Origin: JAHEJA01 sp965657215
GTDB lineage: Bacteria > Pseudomonadota > Alphaproteobacteria > Rhodobacterales > Rhodobacteraceae
DNA length: 64,000 nucleotides
Assembly: GCA_965657215.1 (NCBI GenBank)
Contig: CBFHNR010000006.1
Location: 62,001 to 126,000 of the forward strand
Direction of reading: 5' to 3'
Shown here: positions 33,705 through 42,875 of the stretch, piece by piece
Position numbering within the stretch: position 1 is the stretch's first letter
How the letters are laid out: the number at the start of each line of letters is the position of its first letter
Notes under the pieces: model-generated
Told to the model about the DNA's origin: nothing
Seen by the model: the letters and a program-made list of their open reading frames with translations, nothing else
Database searches by the model: none
Position numbers and translations under genes: made by a program

Positions 33705-34595
33705 ATGAGCAATATCACTTTGAAACAGATGCGTTATTTTGCAACGCTCGCGCGTATGGGCCACTTTGGGTATGCGGCGGATGCCTCTGCAATTTCGCAA
33801 CCGGCCCTGTCTCAGCAAATCAAAAAGCTGGAACAAGAATTAGGCACACCTCTATTTGAGCGCGGCGCAAAATCATTTGTCCTGACCCGTTTTGGACAGG
33901 AATTTTTAGCCCAGTGTCACAAAATCCTAGAGGATGTCCAAACCATCGAATTAATGGCGCGTGCGGCACGGCAGGATGCGTTTGATCGGCTAAACTTGGG
34001 GATCATTCCCACCATCGCGCCTTATCTTTTGCCAAAAATCTTGCGCGCAATGTCTGATAATCACCCAGAGATCACCGTAAGTGTGCGAGAAACGCAAACG
34101 TCCAAGTTGGTTGAGGAAACCCTGAACGGCAGCCTCGATATGGCCCTACTTGCTCTGCCAATTGGCGAGGCGCATCTGGAGGAAACTGTTATGTTTTCCG
34201 AGGAATTTGTGTTGGTCCGTCCACAAACCGCACGTGATCTGCCTGTGCCCGACCCGCGCAGCTTTGCCGCCTTGCCGTGGCTCTTGCTCGAAGAAGGGCA
34301 TTGCTTTCGCGACCAAGCCCTCGCCTTTTGCCAAATAGACACCACAGCGAACCGCCGCCATGACGCAAGTTCGCTGTCGACGCTCGTGCAAATGGTTCAG
34401 GCGGATTTAGGTATTACGCTGATCCCAGACATGGCAATCGATCTGGAAACCCGCGCAACGGATGTGAATGTTGCACGGTTTCCCACGGACCCACCAACGC
34501 GCGACATAGGCGCGATTTGGCGCAAATCCTCGCCTTTGGCCCATAAATTTGCCACCGTCTTTCAAACGATGACACAGGCCGTCACACCAAGCTAG
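33705..34595 (+). CDS. oxyR: Hydrogen-peroxide-sensing LysR regulator OxyR
   Basis: A 296-aa LysR-type regulator. The N-terminal helix-turn-helix is MRYFATLARMGHFGYAADAS followed by ISQPALSQQIKKLEQELG. The redox switch is visible as EEGHCFRDQALAFC, with two Cys nine residues apart as in Escherichia coli OxyR Cys199 and Cys208. Peroxide forms a disulfide that switches the protein to activate katG. It is divergent from katG and converges on the RTX gene with a 4-bp overlap. Confidence 0.95.
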   Translation: MSNITLKQMRYFATLARMGHFGYAADASAISQPALSQQIKKLEQELGTPLFERGAKSFVLTRFGQEFLAQCHKILEDVQTIELMARAARQDAFDRLNLGIIPTIAPYLLPKILRAMSDNHPEITVSVRETQTSKLVEETLNGSLDMALLALPIGEAHLEETVMFSEEFVLVRPQTARDLPVPDPRSFAALPWLLLEEGHCFRDQALAFCQIDTTANRRHDASSLSTLVQMVQADLGITLIPDMAIDLETRATDVNVARFPTDPPTRDIGAIWRKSSPLAHKFATVFQTMTQAVTPS

Positions 34596-36844
34596 TGAAG
34601 CGCCACCAAATCATTTGAATTCTTCACATGACGTTCCGCCAATTTGCGTCCCTTTCGGCCATTCAACACAGGGCGCGCGGGCTCAGGTTTGTGCATCATG
34701 TCAAAAATTTCAGGGAAGAGTTCGTTCAATTCCAGCTTTTGTTCCACTGACAAAGACTTGATCGCCTCCGGCCCTGTAAAGAGGGATTCGGACAAACATC
34801 CATTCGCCTCGATCAGCTCATGTTGATCAAACATGATGTGCCAATATTCAACCCCATCCTCAGGTGTTACAACATCGACCCCTTTGAGATCAGTCAAATG
34901 CTTAGCTGCCACGAGCACCTCACTGTTGCCAACCATGCGCTGTGCAATTTTTGAGCTCGCAAAAATGCGGTGCTGCGGGCTGACCATGAGTTCCCGCTTG
35001 GGGATACCATGACCCAAGGCATTGGGCGCAATCCTGATTGGCAAAAGGTTTTCACGTTGTTTGAGGATGTCTTGATCCACCTTGCGATGGCCAATCCAGC
35101 GAATGGGGCGATACCCATGATCCGCAGTCCAAACGAGATCCCCTTGGCGGAGGTTTTGAACAGGCACATTGTCATGGATCGTGCGGATCATAGACCCACG
35201 CACAAAACACACCACTTTTTCAATATTGGAAAACTCAACAGTGACCAGATCACCGGCGGTGTTTCTAAAGGACACTGTGCCGCTTTCTGAGGTGACACCA
35301 TCCCACGTCGGATCGGTTTGATCATAGACAATGTTGACATCCGTAAGACCACCGAGGTTTAGAATATCTCCGATGCTGCCGTTGGAGTTATTGATCGCAT
35401 CAACAACGGCTTCTTCATCGGTTTCACCACCATCTATCGTGATCGTTGCCGTTCCTGACTGGTTTGCGTCGATAAAGAATTCATCATCGCCAGAGCCGCC
35501 CAAGACACTGTCACCGCTGCCGGCAATTAGATCATCGTCGCCAAAGCCACCGTGAATCGTGTCGGCACCTTCGCCACCTGTGATAGTATCGCTGCCGAGA
35601 CCGCCGTAGATCAAATCATCTCCAGCACCGCCGTCAATCGTGTCATTGTCAACGCCGGAGGGCGCCAAGATCATATCAACCCCAGTTGCCGCGTCAAAGG
35701 CATCGTCAGTGTCTTCGAATGTTGTGCCTGCCGGCCAATTGGGGGTCACACCATCGCCGCGTCCCAAAGCAATCGCAATGGGATTGCCGTCTTGATCCGT
35801 GCCAACAGCCGTGATCGCACCGACATTGGGCGTACCGCCATATGCGGATTGTTGAACTGTCCCTGTGAAAACGACTTCGACACCGTTTTCATCCAAAAAC
35901 GTGACTTCGATAGTTTCACCACTAGTGAGCGTCGTATTTCCATCTGTCACAGTCAGGTATTGCGGAGTCAATTGCGATGAATTCACATCACCAACATGGA
36001 AGGTTCCACCCAAAGCACCATCGCCAATATTGGCGCCAGTGCTATAGTTCATGCCCCAATAAGGATCAGCTGTCAGATCAAGGGTTAGCTCATCTGGATT
36101 GCTACCACCGCCATAGATTGTATCGTTCCCGACACCGCCTAAAATCGTGTCGTTTCCTTCATATCCAATGATGCTATCATCATCGCCGCTTGCGAGCGTC
36201 GGATTGCCATCATTGTTGTCGATCAAATCTCCATCGGGGTCACCGGCATAACTGCCATTGATAAGATCACCCGACCCAGTGCCTTCGACGATTTTGTCCG
36301 ATGGCGCGGTCACATTGCTCAAATTGTTTTGCTGCCAATAATAAAGCGACGACCCCGAATAGGTCATGCTCCCATCAACGAGGCCGCTGACATCCCAGTC
36401 TTCTGTTCCTACACCGTGATTTGACCCATCGAACGTGAGCTTTGTGGGATATTCACCGTTTTCTTCGATTTCATCCGTGACAATCCCACCACCCCAAGTG
36501 TCCGTCGCCAAAGCTTCGTTGCCAAAGGTCGCATAATATTTCACCGATCCATCGCTTTGCGGAACTGCGAAGACCGCCGAAATCTGATGTGACACGTTCG
36601 CATGTGTATAACTTGTCCCATCGGCAAATTCCAATGTTCCCCCACGCGCGGCACCCGTCACTGTGATCCCGTCAATGGTCATAGAGGTGTTGTTTGAATC
36701 GTTTACGTACCAAGCGCTCCCATTCATATCGTCAACGACATGGAGGGACGGAGGGCTGATTACGGAGAAGGACGCTACGGTATCACCAGATAAAATTGGC
36801 GTGTCCGGGATCACTTCATACAAATAGGCGTTATATGCTGTCAC
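34592..36844 (-). CDS. RTX calcium-binding protein with C-terminal Hint domain
   Basis: A 750-aa acidic protein. The N-terminal 200 residues are of unknown fold. Gly/Asp-rich RTX nonapeptides occur in two blocks (DDSIIGYEGNDTILGG, then GGAGDDLIYGGLGSDTITGG onward). At about residue 545 a Hint (hedgehog/intein-type) domain starts with CFVRGSMIRT and includes the SPQHRIFASS His motif. RTX repeats bind calcium after secretion, normally by type I secretion. Hint domains can self-cleave, and here the domain is near the C-terminus. Such proteins are common in Roseobacter genomes with no firm role. No secretion genes are adjacent. Confidence 0.82.
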   Translation of the reverse strand: MTAYNAYLYEVIPDTPILSGDTVASFSVISPPSLHVVDDMNGSAWYVNDSNNTSMTIDGITVTGAARGGTLEFADGTSYTHANVSHQISAVFAVPQSDGSVKYYATFGNEALATDTWGGGIVTDEIEENGEYPTKLTFDGSNHGVGTEDWDVSGLVDGSMTYSGSSLYYWQQNNLSNVTAPSDKIVEGTGSGDLINGSYAGDPDGDLIDNNDGNPTLASGDDDSIIGYEGNDTILGGVGNDTIYGGGSNPDELTLDLTADPYWGMNYSTGANIGDGALGGTFHVGDVNSSQLTPQYLTVTDGNTTLTSGETIEVTFLDENGVEVVFTGTVQQSAYGGTPNVGAITAVGTDQDGNPIAIALGRGDGVTPNWPAGTTFEDTDDAFDAATGVDMILAPSGVDNDTIDGGAGDDLIYGGLGSDTITGGEGADTIHGGFGDDDLIAGSGDSVLGGSGDDEFFIDANQSGTATITIDGGETDEEAVVDAINNSNGSIGDILNLGGLTDVNIVYDQTDPTWDGVTSESGTVSFRNTAGDLVTVEFSNIEKVVCFVRGSMIRTIHDNVPVQNLRQGDLVWTADHGYRPIRWIGHRKVDQDILKQRENLLPIRIAPNALGHGIPKRELMVSPQHRIFASSKIAQRMVGNSEVLVAAKHLTDLKGVDVVTPEDGVEYWHIMFDQHELIEANGCLSESLFTGPEAIKSLSVEQKLELNELFPEIFDMMHKPEPARPVLNGRKGRKLAERHVKNSNDLVALH

Positions 36845-37211
36845 CTGCTAATTCCTTGTGCTTCTTAAATGCTCGAGTCGTTTTTATTCGTTGAAACTCG
36901 TTAAAAAATCACAAGGTGCGCGGTACCAAATCGCGACCACGGATCAGTAGATCAATCAAATGTGGCGGCTTTGTGTTCAAGGAATGACACAATTGGGCAC
37001 AGGGACACCCCGCCCAAAACCGATGCAAGAGCGCAACAAACTGGGGTAAACCAGCAAAATTGGTATTCCTTTTGAGGGGATTTAGTCACTTTGGTCTTAA
37101 AATTTGGTGAACACAGTGGCGCGGCACCAAGGCTATTTCAGGATCACTGAGCAAGTGTGGTGATCATGTCCTGCGACTCTAGAGCGAATGCGATTCGGGA
37201 TTAGAGGGTGC
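36845..37211. other. 367-bp intergenic region, no gene seen
   Basis: Non-coding gap between galM and the RTX gene, both on the minus strand. No convincing open frame with a ribosome site. A short inverted repeat CGAATGCGATTCG near its right end (about 37186-37198) is the only symmetry noted. It should contain the promoter of galM. Confidence 0.5.
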
Positions 37212-38216
37212 TTATGCTCTTTTTGAAATCTTATATATAACGTGATGATGATAGGTTTCATCTGGGCGCAAAATCGCGTTTGGGAATGTGGGATGATTTG
37301 GCGCATCAGGCCACGCCTGCGTTTCAAGCGCAATCCCCGAGCGTGCCCCATAGGTTCGCCCCTCTAAGCCGATCCCACCAGAACAGTCCAAGCCATCCCC
37401 CGTATAGACCTGTAATCCCGGTTGATTGGTCGCAATACCAACCTCAATCCCAGATCGCGCCGCGCTTAACCGCGCGACGGGACGTGTCGGGACCGTTTTT
37501 GAGGACAGACAGAAATTATGATCAATCTGATGTGCACCCAATTCTTTGAGCGCGCGGAAATCAAAGGCATGCTGATCGAGCGCCACTTTGGTTCCCAAGG
37601 GGATGAGCGCGTGATCAACAGGCAAAAAGTGATCCGCACTGACCTGTAACTGATGATCCGCAATCGTCTCTGTGCCATCTAAATTGAAATAACTATGATG
37701 AGCCAAGGAACAGGGCGTCGCGCGATCACTTGTGGCGGTGATGTCAAAAGACAAAGCCCCGTGCTCATCCAAGGACATGTGCGCCCGTAGGCTCATGTTG
37801 CCCGGAAACCCCATGTCCCCATCGTTCAATTCAAGACCCATAACAACGTGATCGGCCCCCATTTCAAGGATTGACCAAACCTTGGACGAGACCCCCACTG
37901 GACCCCCATGAAGCGTATGGCCCGTGTCCGCCTGAACCTCGGCCTGATAGGTCGTGCCATCAATCTCAAAACGTCCATGGCGAAGACGGTTGGAAAAGCG
38001 TCCCACCAAGGCGCCTGCATACATGAGCGGGCCAAAATATGGCTCTAACGTAGACGCTCCAATAACAAGGGGATGGGCCACGCCCTCAACCCTCAAATCC
38101 TGCAATGTCGCCCCATAGGTGAGAAACGCCGCCCGAACACCGCCATTTTCCAAGGTCACGCGATGGACTGGATCGCCATTCGGCAATCTACCAAAGATAT
38201 CTGGCCTCGGTGTCAT
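37212..38216 (-). CDS. galM: Aldose 1-epimerase (mutarotase)
   Basis: A 334-aa GalM-type mutarotase interconverting alpha and beta anomers of sugars. Family segments are FLTYGATLQDLRVEG, GRFSNRLRHGRFEIDG, HTLHGGPVGVSSKVW, catalytic His in LAHHSYFNLDG and Glu in ALETQAWPDAPNHPTFP. Normal length. It lies 6 bp downstream of the rhodanese gene on the same strand. Confidence 0.92.
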   Translation of the reverse strand: MTPRPDIFGRLPNGDPVHRVTLENGGVRAAFLTYGATLQDLRVEGVAHPLVIGASTLEPYFGPLMYAGALVGRFSNRLRHGRFEIDGTTYQAEVQADTGHTLHGGPVGVSSKVWSILEMGADHVVMGLELNDGDMGFPGNMSLRAHMSLDEHGALSFDITATSDRATPCSLAHHSYFNLDGTETIADHQLQVSADHFLPVDHALIPLGTKVALDQHAFDFRALKELGAHQIDHNFCLSSKTVPTRPVARLSAARSGIEVGIATNQPGLQVYTGDGLDCSGGIGLEGRTYGARSGIALETQAWPDAPNHPTFPNAILRPDETYHHHVIYKISKRA

Positions 38217-38222
38217 GTCCCG

Positions 38223-38687
38223 TTACTTCAACGCAACAGGTAAATTGGCAATCGCGTCTTCTGCACTCACACGAGGCAGATCGCTGTCAATCCACCCCTT
38301 ATAGGGCGCTTTGCCTGCCATTCCGCCCTTGGTATCCACGAACCCCGTGAGACCCGCTTCACGAATTTGACGCATCAAGAACCCTGTACGATTAGCCGTC
38401 CGACAGATCAAAGCCACAGGCCGCCCCTGTGCCAATTCCCGCGCTTGCATCAGGTTATCTACGAAATCCTTAGAGGTCATATCCAATGGCCACGCCCCCT
38501 GAGCAACACCCGTTTGCGCCCACTCCTCAGGACGACGCACATCAATCAACACGACCTCATCCTTTAACAAAGCTGCATGAACCTGATCCACGCTCCATTC
38601 ATCCCCCTCTTGGGCCAGTCCCAAGCCTGCGCTCACAGACATGGCGATGGTCGCGAAAACAAGCTGACGGCGAGAAATGTTGATCAT
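38223..38687 (-). CDS. Exported rhodanese-like protein
   Basis: A 154-aa protein with an N-terminal signal (INISRRQLVFATIAMSVSAG, ending LGLAQ) and one rhodanese domain. The VVLIDVRRPEEW motif and active-site Cys in ALICRTANRTG are present. It would move sulfur or bind thiols in the periplasm. It is divergent from copA, so a part in periplasmic copper or thiol stress is conceivable. Confidence 0.88.
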   Translation of the reverse strand: MINISRRQLVFATIAMSVSAGLGLAQEGDEWSVDQVHAALLKDEVVLIDVRRPEEWAQTGVAQGAWPLDMTSKDFVDNLMQARELAQGRPVALICRTANRTGFLMRQIREAGLTGFVDTKGGMAGKAPYKGWIDSDLPRVSAEDAIANLPVALK

Positions 38688-38782
38688 GATATGGCGTCCT
38701 CATTTGGCAGGGGTCCCTGGACAATGTTGCAAAATCAGATGGATTGCAAATGGGGTTTTCAGTTCAGCAATTCACATTCTCC

Positions 38783-38813
38783 TTGACCTTCCAGTGACTG
38801 GAAGCTTTATGCA
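38783..38813 (+). promoter_or_regulatory. CueR-type promoter of copA
   Basis: TTGACC (-35 element, 38783-38788) is followed by a 17-bp palindrome CTTCCAGTGACTGGAAG (38788-38804) and a TATGCA -10-like element after a 19-bp spacer. The long spacer with an internal dyad is the hallmark of MerR/CueR-activated promoters. It lies 35 bp before copA. Confidence 0.8.
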
Positions 38814-38847
38814 GACCTAAGACCCCTTTTGTCTGATTGGAAACGCT

Positions 38848-41310
38848 ATGACCTCGCCTATGACTTTGACACTTGACGGTATGACCTGTGGGGGCTGTGC
38901 CAGTCGGGCGCAGCGTGCCTTAGACGCGGTGGAGGGGCTAGACGAGGTTTCGGTCAATCTCGCGACGCATAGGGCGCAATTTACCCCTCGGGATGATATA
39001 GGCCTCACACGGGCGCTTAATGCGCTCTCAGAGGCGGGATATCCCGCCCGTGGGGTGGATTTGACCTTTGAGGTGGATGGGATGACCTGCGCATCCTGTT
39101 GTGCGCGTGTGGAGCGCGCTTTGGGGGGTGTTACTGGGGTCACGGCGGCCTCAGTCAATTTGGCACAAAACACGGCGCATGTGTCGGGGGTTGAGGGGAT
39201 AACGAACGAACAGGCCTGTCTCGCCGCCCTCGCCGCGATTGGATATCAGGCGCGCGCTGTGCGCAGGGGGCAAGACTTGGACATCACTGCTCGGCAAAGC
39301 AAAGAGGCCCGCGACATTGCTTGGCACACGGGAACAGCGGCAGCTCTGGCGCTGCCTGTGTTTGTTTTGGAAATGGGCTCGCATATGATCCCTGCCCTGC
39401 ATATGTGGATTGCTGGAACGATTGGCATTCAAACCAGTTGGTTTATTCAGGCCTTTCTCACAACAGTGATCATGATGGGTCCGGGCCGCGGGTTTTATAC
39501 CAAGGGCATTGCCGCGCTCCTGCGATATGCGCCCGATATGAATAGCCTCGTGGCCGTTGGCACATTGGCGGCTTATGGGTATTCCATGGTGGCGACATTC
39601 GCCCCTACCCTTTTGCCCAATGCCCTCAGAGCGGTCTATTTCGAAGCCGCCGCCGTAATCATCGTTCTGATCCTCTTGGGTCGGTTCTTGGAAGCGCGTG
39701 CAAAGGGGCGCACAGGGGCCGCTATTCAAAGCCTTATCCAGCTGAGGGAACACACCGCCGAGGTGTTCCGCGATGGTGCCTTTGTGGACACCCCTGTTGA
39801 CAACATCGTGCCCAATGACGTGATCCTCATCAAACCAGGCGCGCGCCTGCCTGTGGACGGGCATGTCAGCGAAGGACAAAGCTATGTCGATCAAGCGATG
39901 ATCACAGGCGAACCCCTGCCCGTGCTCAAATCCGTCGGAGACGCGGTCACGGGGGGAACGGTCAACGGTGAAGACGCACTGATCATTCAGGCCAGTCGCG
40001 TCGGCGCGGACACCAAGCTGTCCCAAATCATCCGTATGGTTGAACAGGCCCAAGGCACCAAGCTTCCGATTCAAAGCCTTGTTGATCGCATCACGCTTTG
40101 GTTTGTGCCTGCGATCCTCGCGCTTGCCGCGCTGACCTTTGCAGTCTGGCTGATGGTCGGTCCCGCACCGGTGATCAACTATGCCCTGATCGCAGCAGTT
40201 TCTGTGTTGATCGTCGCCTGCCCCTGCGCCATGGGATTGGCAACACCGACCTCCATCATGGTCGGCACAGGCCGCGCGGCACAGCTCGGTGTCCTCTTCC
40301 GCAAAGGCGACGCGTTGCAAGGCCTCGCCAATGTGAATGTCATCGCCTTTGACAAAACGGGCACCCTCACCGAAGGGCGCCCTGTTGTCACAGAATTCAT
40401 CACAGCCCAAGGGTTTGATCGCAACACGCTCTTGGCACGGATTGGCGCCGCCGAAGCCCAATCCCAACACCCAATCGCCCAAGCCATCGTGCAGGCCGCC
40501 AAAGAGCAAGGCTTGCTGTTTCCAACCCATGATAAGATTACTCAAACCACGGGCCTTGGGATCGAGGTTCACTTTGACGAGGACACCCTTTTGATCGGCT
40601 CTGATCGATTGCTGCGCCGCGCCAATATCGGCCTTGGTGACTGGGAAGCCTCAGAAACCAATATGGCCAACGAAGGCAAAACCGTTATCTATGTCGCGCA
40701 AAATGGCCAAGTGGCCGCTATGATTGGCCTCAGTGACCCAATCAAACATAGCACTTATGACGCGCTGAAAACCCTACGCGCGCGTGGCCTCCATATTGCT
40801 ATGATCACTGGCGACAAAGAAGAAACCGCAAACACCATTGCGCGATCTTTGGGGATTGAAACGGTCTTTGCACAAACACTGCCTGAGGACAAAGTCACCG
40901 CCATTGCCACCCTCAAAACCCGAGGCAAAGTTGCCTTTGTCGGGGATGGGATCAACGACGCCCCTGCCCTCGCGCAAGCGGATGTGGGTATAGCCTTGGG
41001 AACAGGCACCGATGTCGCCATTGAGACTGGGGATGTGGTTTTGATGTCGGGGGATTTAGGGGCCGTGGTAAACGCGCTTAATTTATCGCGTCGCACCCTT
41101 GGCAATATCAAACAAAATCTGGTCTGGGCCTTTGGCTATAACGTGGCCTTGATCCCCGTTGCCGCAGGCGTCCTCTATCCCACATTCGGGATTTTGCTCT
41201 CCCCTATTTTTGCCGCCGCCGCGATGGGGCTTAGCTCTGTTTTCGTGCTGAGCAATGCGCTTCGCTTGCGGCACATAAAGCCCCATGAGAGCAAAGGGGC
41301 AAAGTCATGA
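38848..41310 (+). CDS. copA: Copper-exporting P1B-type ATPase CopA
   Basis: An 820-aa copper(I) pump of the inner membrane. It has two N-terminal metal-binding domains (GMTCGGC near residue 12 and GMTCASC near residue 76) and the membrane metal site CPC in IVACPCAMGLATPTS near residue 458. The phosphorylated Asp is in DKTGT near residue 502, with nucleotide-binding HPIAQAI and the hinge VGDGINDAPALAQADVG. The second domain carries an extra Cys (CASCC). Expression should follow copper through the CueR promoter upstream. The stop overlaps cueR. Confidence 0.96.
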   Translation: MTSPMTLTLDGMTCGGCASRAQRALDAVEGLDEVSVNLATHRAQFTPRDDIGLTRALNALSEAGYPARGVDLTFEVDGMTCASCCARVERALGGVTGVTAASVNLAQNTAHVSGVEGITNEQACLAALAAIGYQARAVRRGQDLDITARQSKEARDIAWHTGTAAALALPVFVLEMGSHMIPALHMWIAGTIGIQTSWFIQAFLTTVIMMGPGRGFYTKGIAALLRYAPDMNSLVAVGTLAAYGYSMVATFAPTLLPNALRAVYFEAAAVIIVLILLGRFLEARAKGRTGAAIQSLIQLREHTAEVFRDGAFVDTPVDNIVPNDVILIKPGARLPVDGHVSEGQSYVDQAMITGEPLPVLKSVGDAVTGGTVNGEDALIIQASRVGADTKLSQIIRMVEQAQGTKLPIQSLVDRITLWFVPAILALAALTFAVWLMVGPAPVINYALIAAVSVLIVACPCAMGLATPTSIMVGTGRAAQLGVLFRKGDALQGLANVNVIAFDKTGTLTEGRPVVTEFITAQGFDRNTLLARIGAAEAQSQHPIAQAIVQAAKEQGLLFPTHDKITQTTGLGIEVHFDEDTLLIGSDRLLRRANIGLGDWEASETNMANEGKTVIYVAQNGQVAAMIGLSDPIKHSTYDALKTLRARGLHIAMITGDKEETANTIARSLGIETVFAQTLPEDKVTAIATLKTRGKVAFVGDGINDAPALAQADVGIALGTGTDVAIETGDVVLMSGDLGAVVNALNLSRRTLGNIKQNLVWAFGYNVALIPVAAGVLYPTFGILLSPIFAAAAMGLSSVFVLSNALRLRHIKPHESKGAKS

Positions 41311-41696
41311 ATATTTCCGAAGTATCCAGCGCCACGGACTTACCCGCCAAGACGATCCGCTATTACGAAGATATTGGTTTGGTGATCCCAGATCGCGCCG
41401 ACAATGGCTATCGTGATTTTTCCCACACCGACCTCCACAAGCTTGCGTTCTTGGGTCGGGCGCGTGCACTTGGATTTAGCATTGAGGATTGTCGAACCTT
41501 ACTGGCCTTGTATCAAGACAGCACACGGGAGAGCGCCCAAGTGAAATCATTAGCCCAAGATCACCTTGCCGCCATTGACACCAAAATCACTCAGCTACAG
41601 TCCATGCGCGCCACTTTGGCCGATTTAATCGAGACCTGTGCGGGGGATAATCGTCCAGATTGCCCGATTTTGGCCGATTTGGGCAAAAAACCATAA
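41307..41696 (+). CDS. cueR: Copper-responsive MerR-type regulator CueR
   Basis: A 129-aa MerR-family activator. The N-terminal helix-turn-helix is ATDLPAKTIRYYEDIGLV, followed by a coiled dimerisation helix. The C-terminal copper loop is CAGDNRPDCP, with two Cys eight residues apart as in CueR. It overlaps copA by ATGA and probably activates its own operon. Confidence 0.93.
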   Translation: MNISEVSSATDLPAKTIRYYEDIGLVIPDRADNGYRDFSHTDLHKLAFLGRARALGFSIEDCRTLLALYQDSTRESAQVKSLAQDHLAAIDTKITQLQSMRATLADLIETCAGDNRPDCPILADLGKKP

Positions 41697-41727
41697 ATTT
41701 TATTTAAAAACAATAATTTAGGGGTAT

Positions 41728-41756
41728 TTCGGGGGGCTTTTGACGATCCCCCCGAA
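41728..41756. terminator. Terminator hairpin between convergent cueR and parB
   Basis: TTCGGGGGG and CCCCCCGAA form a 9-bp stem around an 11-nt loop, followed by TTCTATTTATTT. It fills most of the 66-bp gap between the two convergent genes. Confidence 0.75.
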
Positions 41757-41762
41757 TTCTAT

Positions 41763-42872
41763 TTATTTAAAGCTCGTATCAAGCAGGCGATGAAGCTCAT
41801 CCAAGGCATGTTCAACCAAAACCCGATCAACTTGTTTCCCAGCTAGGCGAATAAAGTGGTTTTTCCCATCAGTTTCTTGGCGCAGGATAATCCCATTTTG
41901 CAAACGACGTTCTTGCAAGACACGGCTGGCCTTTTCGGATTTGGGCCGCCCGCCTTTAGCACTCCCCTCCCCTGTTCTTTCGAAGTCGAGAAGAACGGGT
42001 TCCATGGCCGCTTGATCCTCTGCCGCGGATGTTCCTTGAGCGGCATCCAAAGCATCCCGCAACGCACCAGCCCCACCTAAACGCAGCACATTGGCAAGGC
42101 GCAAACCATAGCGTTCTGAGATGGTTTCAGGCTCCGTCAACAGATCACCAAGTTCCTCGAAGACATGCGCAAAGCTGCGGATTTTGGATCGCTTGGCTTT
42201 GGAGGCTGTGGCGAACAAGACGTTGACCGCCTCTTCGACATTTCCGAAGGGCCCATTTTGCGCACTGATAGATGCGATGCGACCGCGTTCAAAATGGCTT
42301 AGGTTTGCACGTACTTCGTTTTCTTCGACCATAGCCACAATCGCCGCAGGCACATCCTTGGGTGAGCGGATAAAGCACTTGATGGTGGAATAAGCCTTGG
42401 CTTGGGTCATGCCGAATAAGGTCTTGACCGCAAGCAATCGACGATAACCAGAAAGAACCCCATATTGGAAATCATTAGGATCATCGGTTGCGCGCTCATA
42501 GACCTCAATCGGAAGGCGCAGACCATTGGCCTGAATACTGCGGCGCAACTCTTCCATTTCATCTTCGTTGATAATGACGCGGTCTCGGGTCATATCGTCG
42601 GGATCAATCTTGGAAATATCAATTTCACTGACGATCAATCCGTTCTCTTGGGCCACTCGCAACTGAGCCGCGTCTTTGCTGTCACGTGCAATCTTGGCGC
42701 GTGTCTCTGCGTCCTGCAGCGGTGCAGAAGACGCAACATCCGCCGCAACCTGTGCGATCGGTGGGGTAAGACTTTGTGAACGTTTTTGCGGTGAGGTTTC
42801 GCTGCGAAACTGCTCCTCGATTTGCACGAGATCTTCGGGTTTGGGCATTTCTAACTTGCGACGCTTTGCCAT
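41763..42872 (-). CDS. parB: Plasmid-type partition protein ParB
   Basis: A 369-aa ParB-family centromere-binding protein. The ParB/Srx N-terminal domain shows RSIQANGLRLPIEVYE, GVLSGYRRLLAVK and ENEVRANLSHFERGRIA. A central helix-turn-helix region and a C-terminal dimerisation tail follow. It works with ParA to segregate the replicon. The gene starts 3 bp after the parA stop behind GAGGAGG. Confidence 0.92.
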   Translation of the reverse strand: MAKRRKLEMPKPEDLVQIEEQFRSETSPQKRSQSLTPPIAQVAADVASSAPLQDAETRAKIARDSKDAAQLRVAQENGLIVSEIDISKIDPDDMTRDRVIINEDEMEELRRSIQANGLRLPIEVYERATDDPNDFQYGVLSGYRRLLAVKTLFGMTQAKAYSTIKCFIRSPKDVPAAIVAMVEENEVRANLSHFERGRIASISAQNGPFGNVEEAVNVLFATASKAKRSKIRSFAHVFEELGDLLTEPETISERYGLRLANVLRLGGAGALRDALDAAQGTSAAEDQAAMEPVLLDFERTGEGSAKGGRPKSEKASRVLQERRLQNGIILRQETDGKNHFIRLAGKQVDRVLVEHALDELHRLLDTSFK

Positions 42873-42875
42873 GAC

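Noticed and set aside
39151..40572. 473-codon open frame on the minus strand
   Set aside because: It lies entirely antisense to copA, whose frame carries all P-type ATPase motifs. The predicted protein is rich in His, Gly, Asp and Arg in a pattern typical of a shadow frame.
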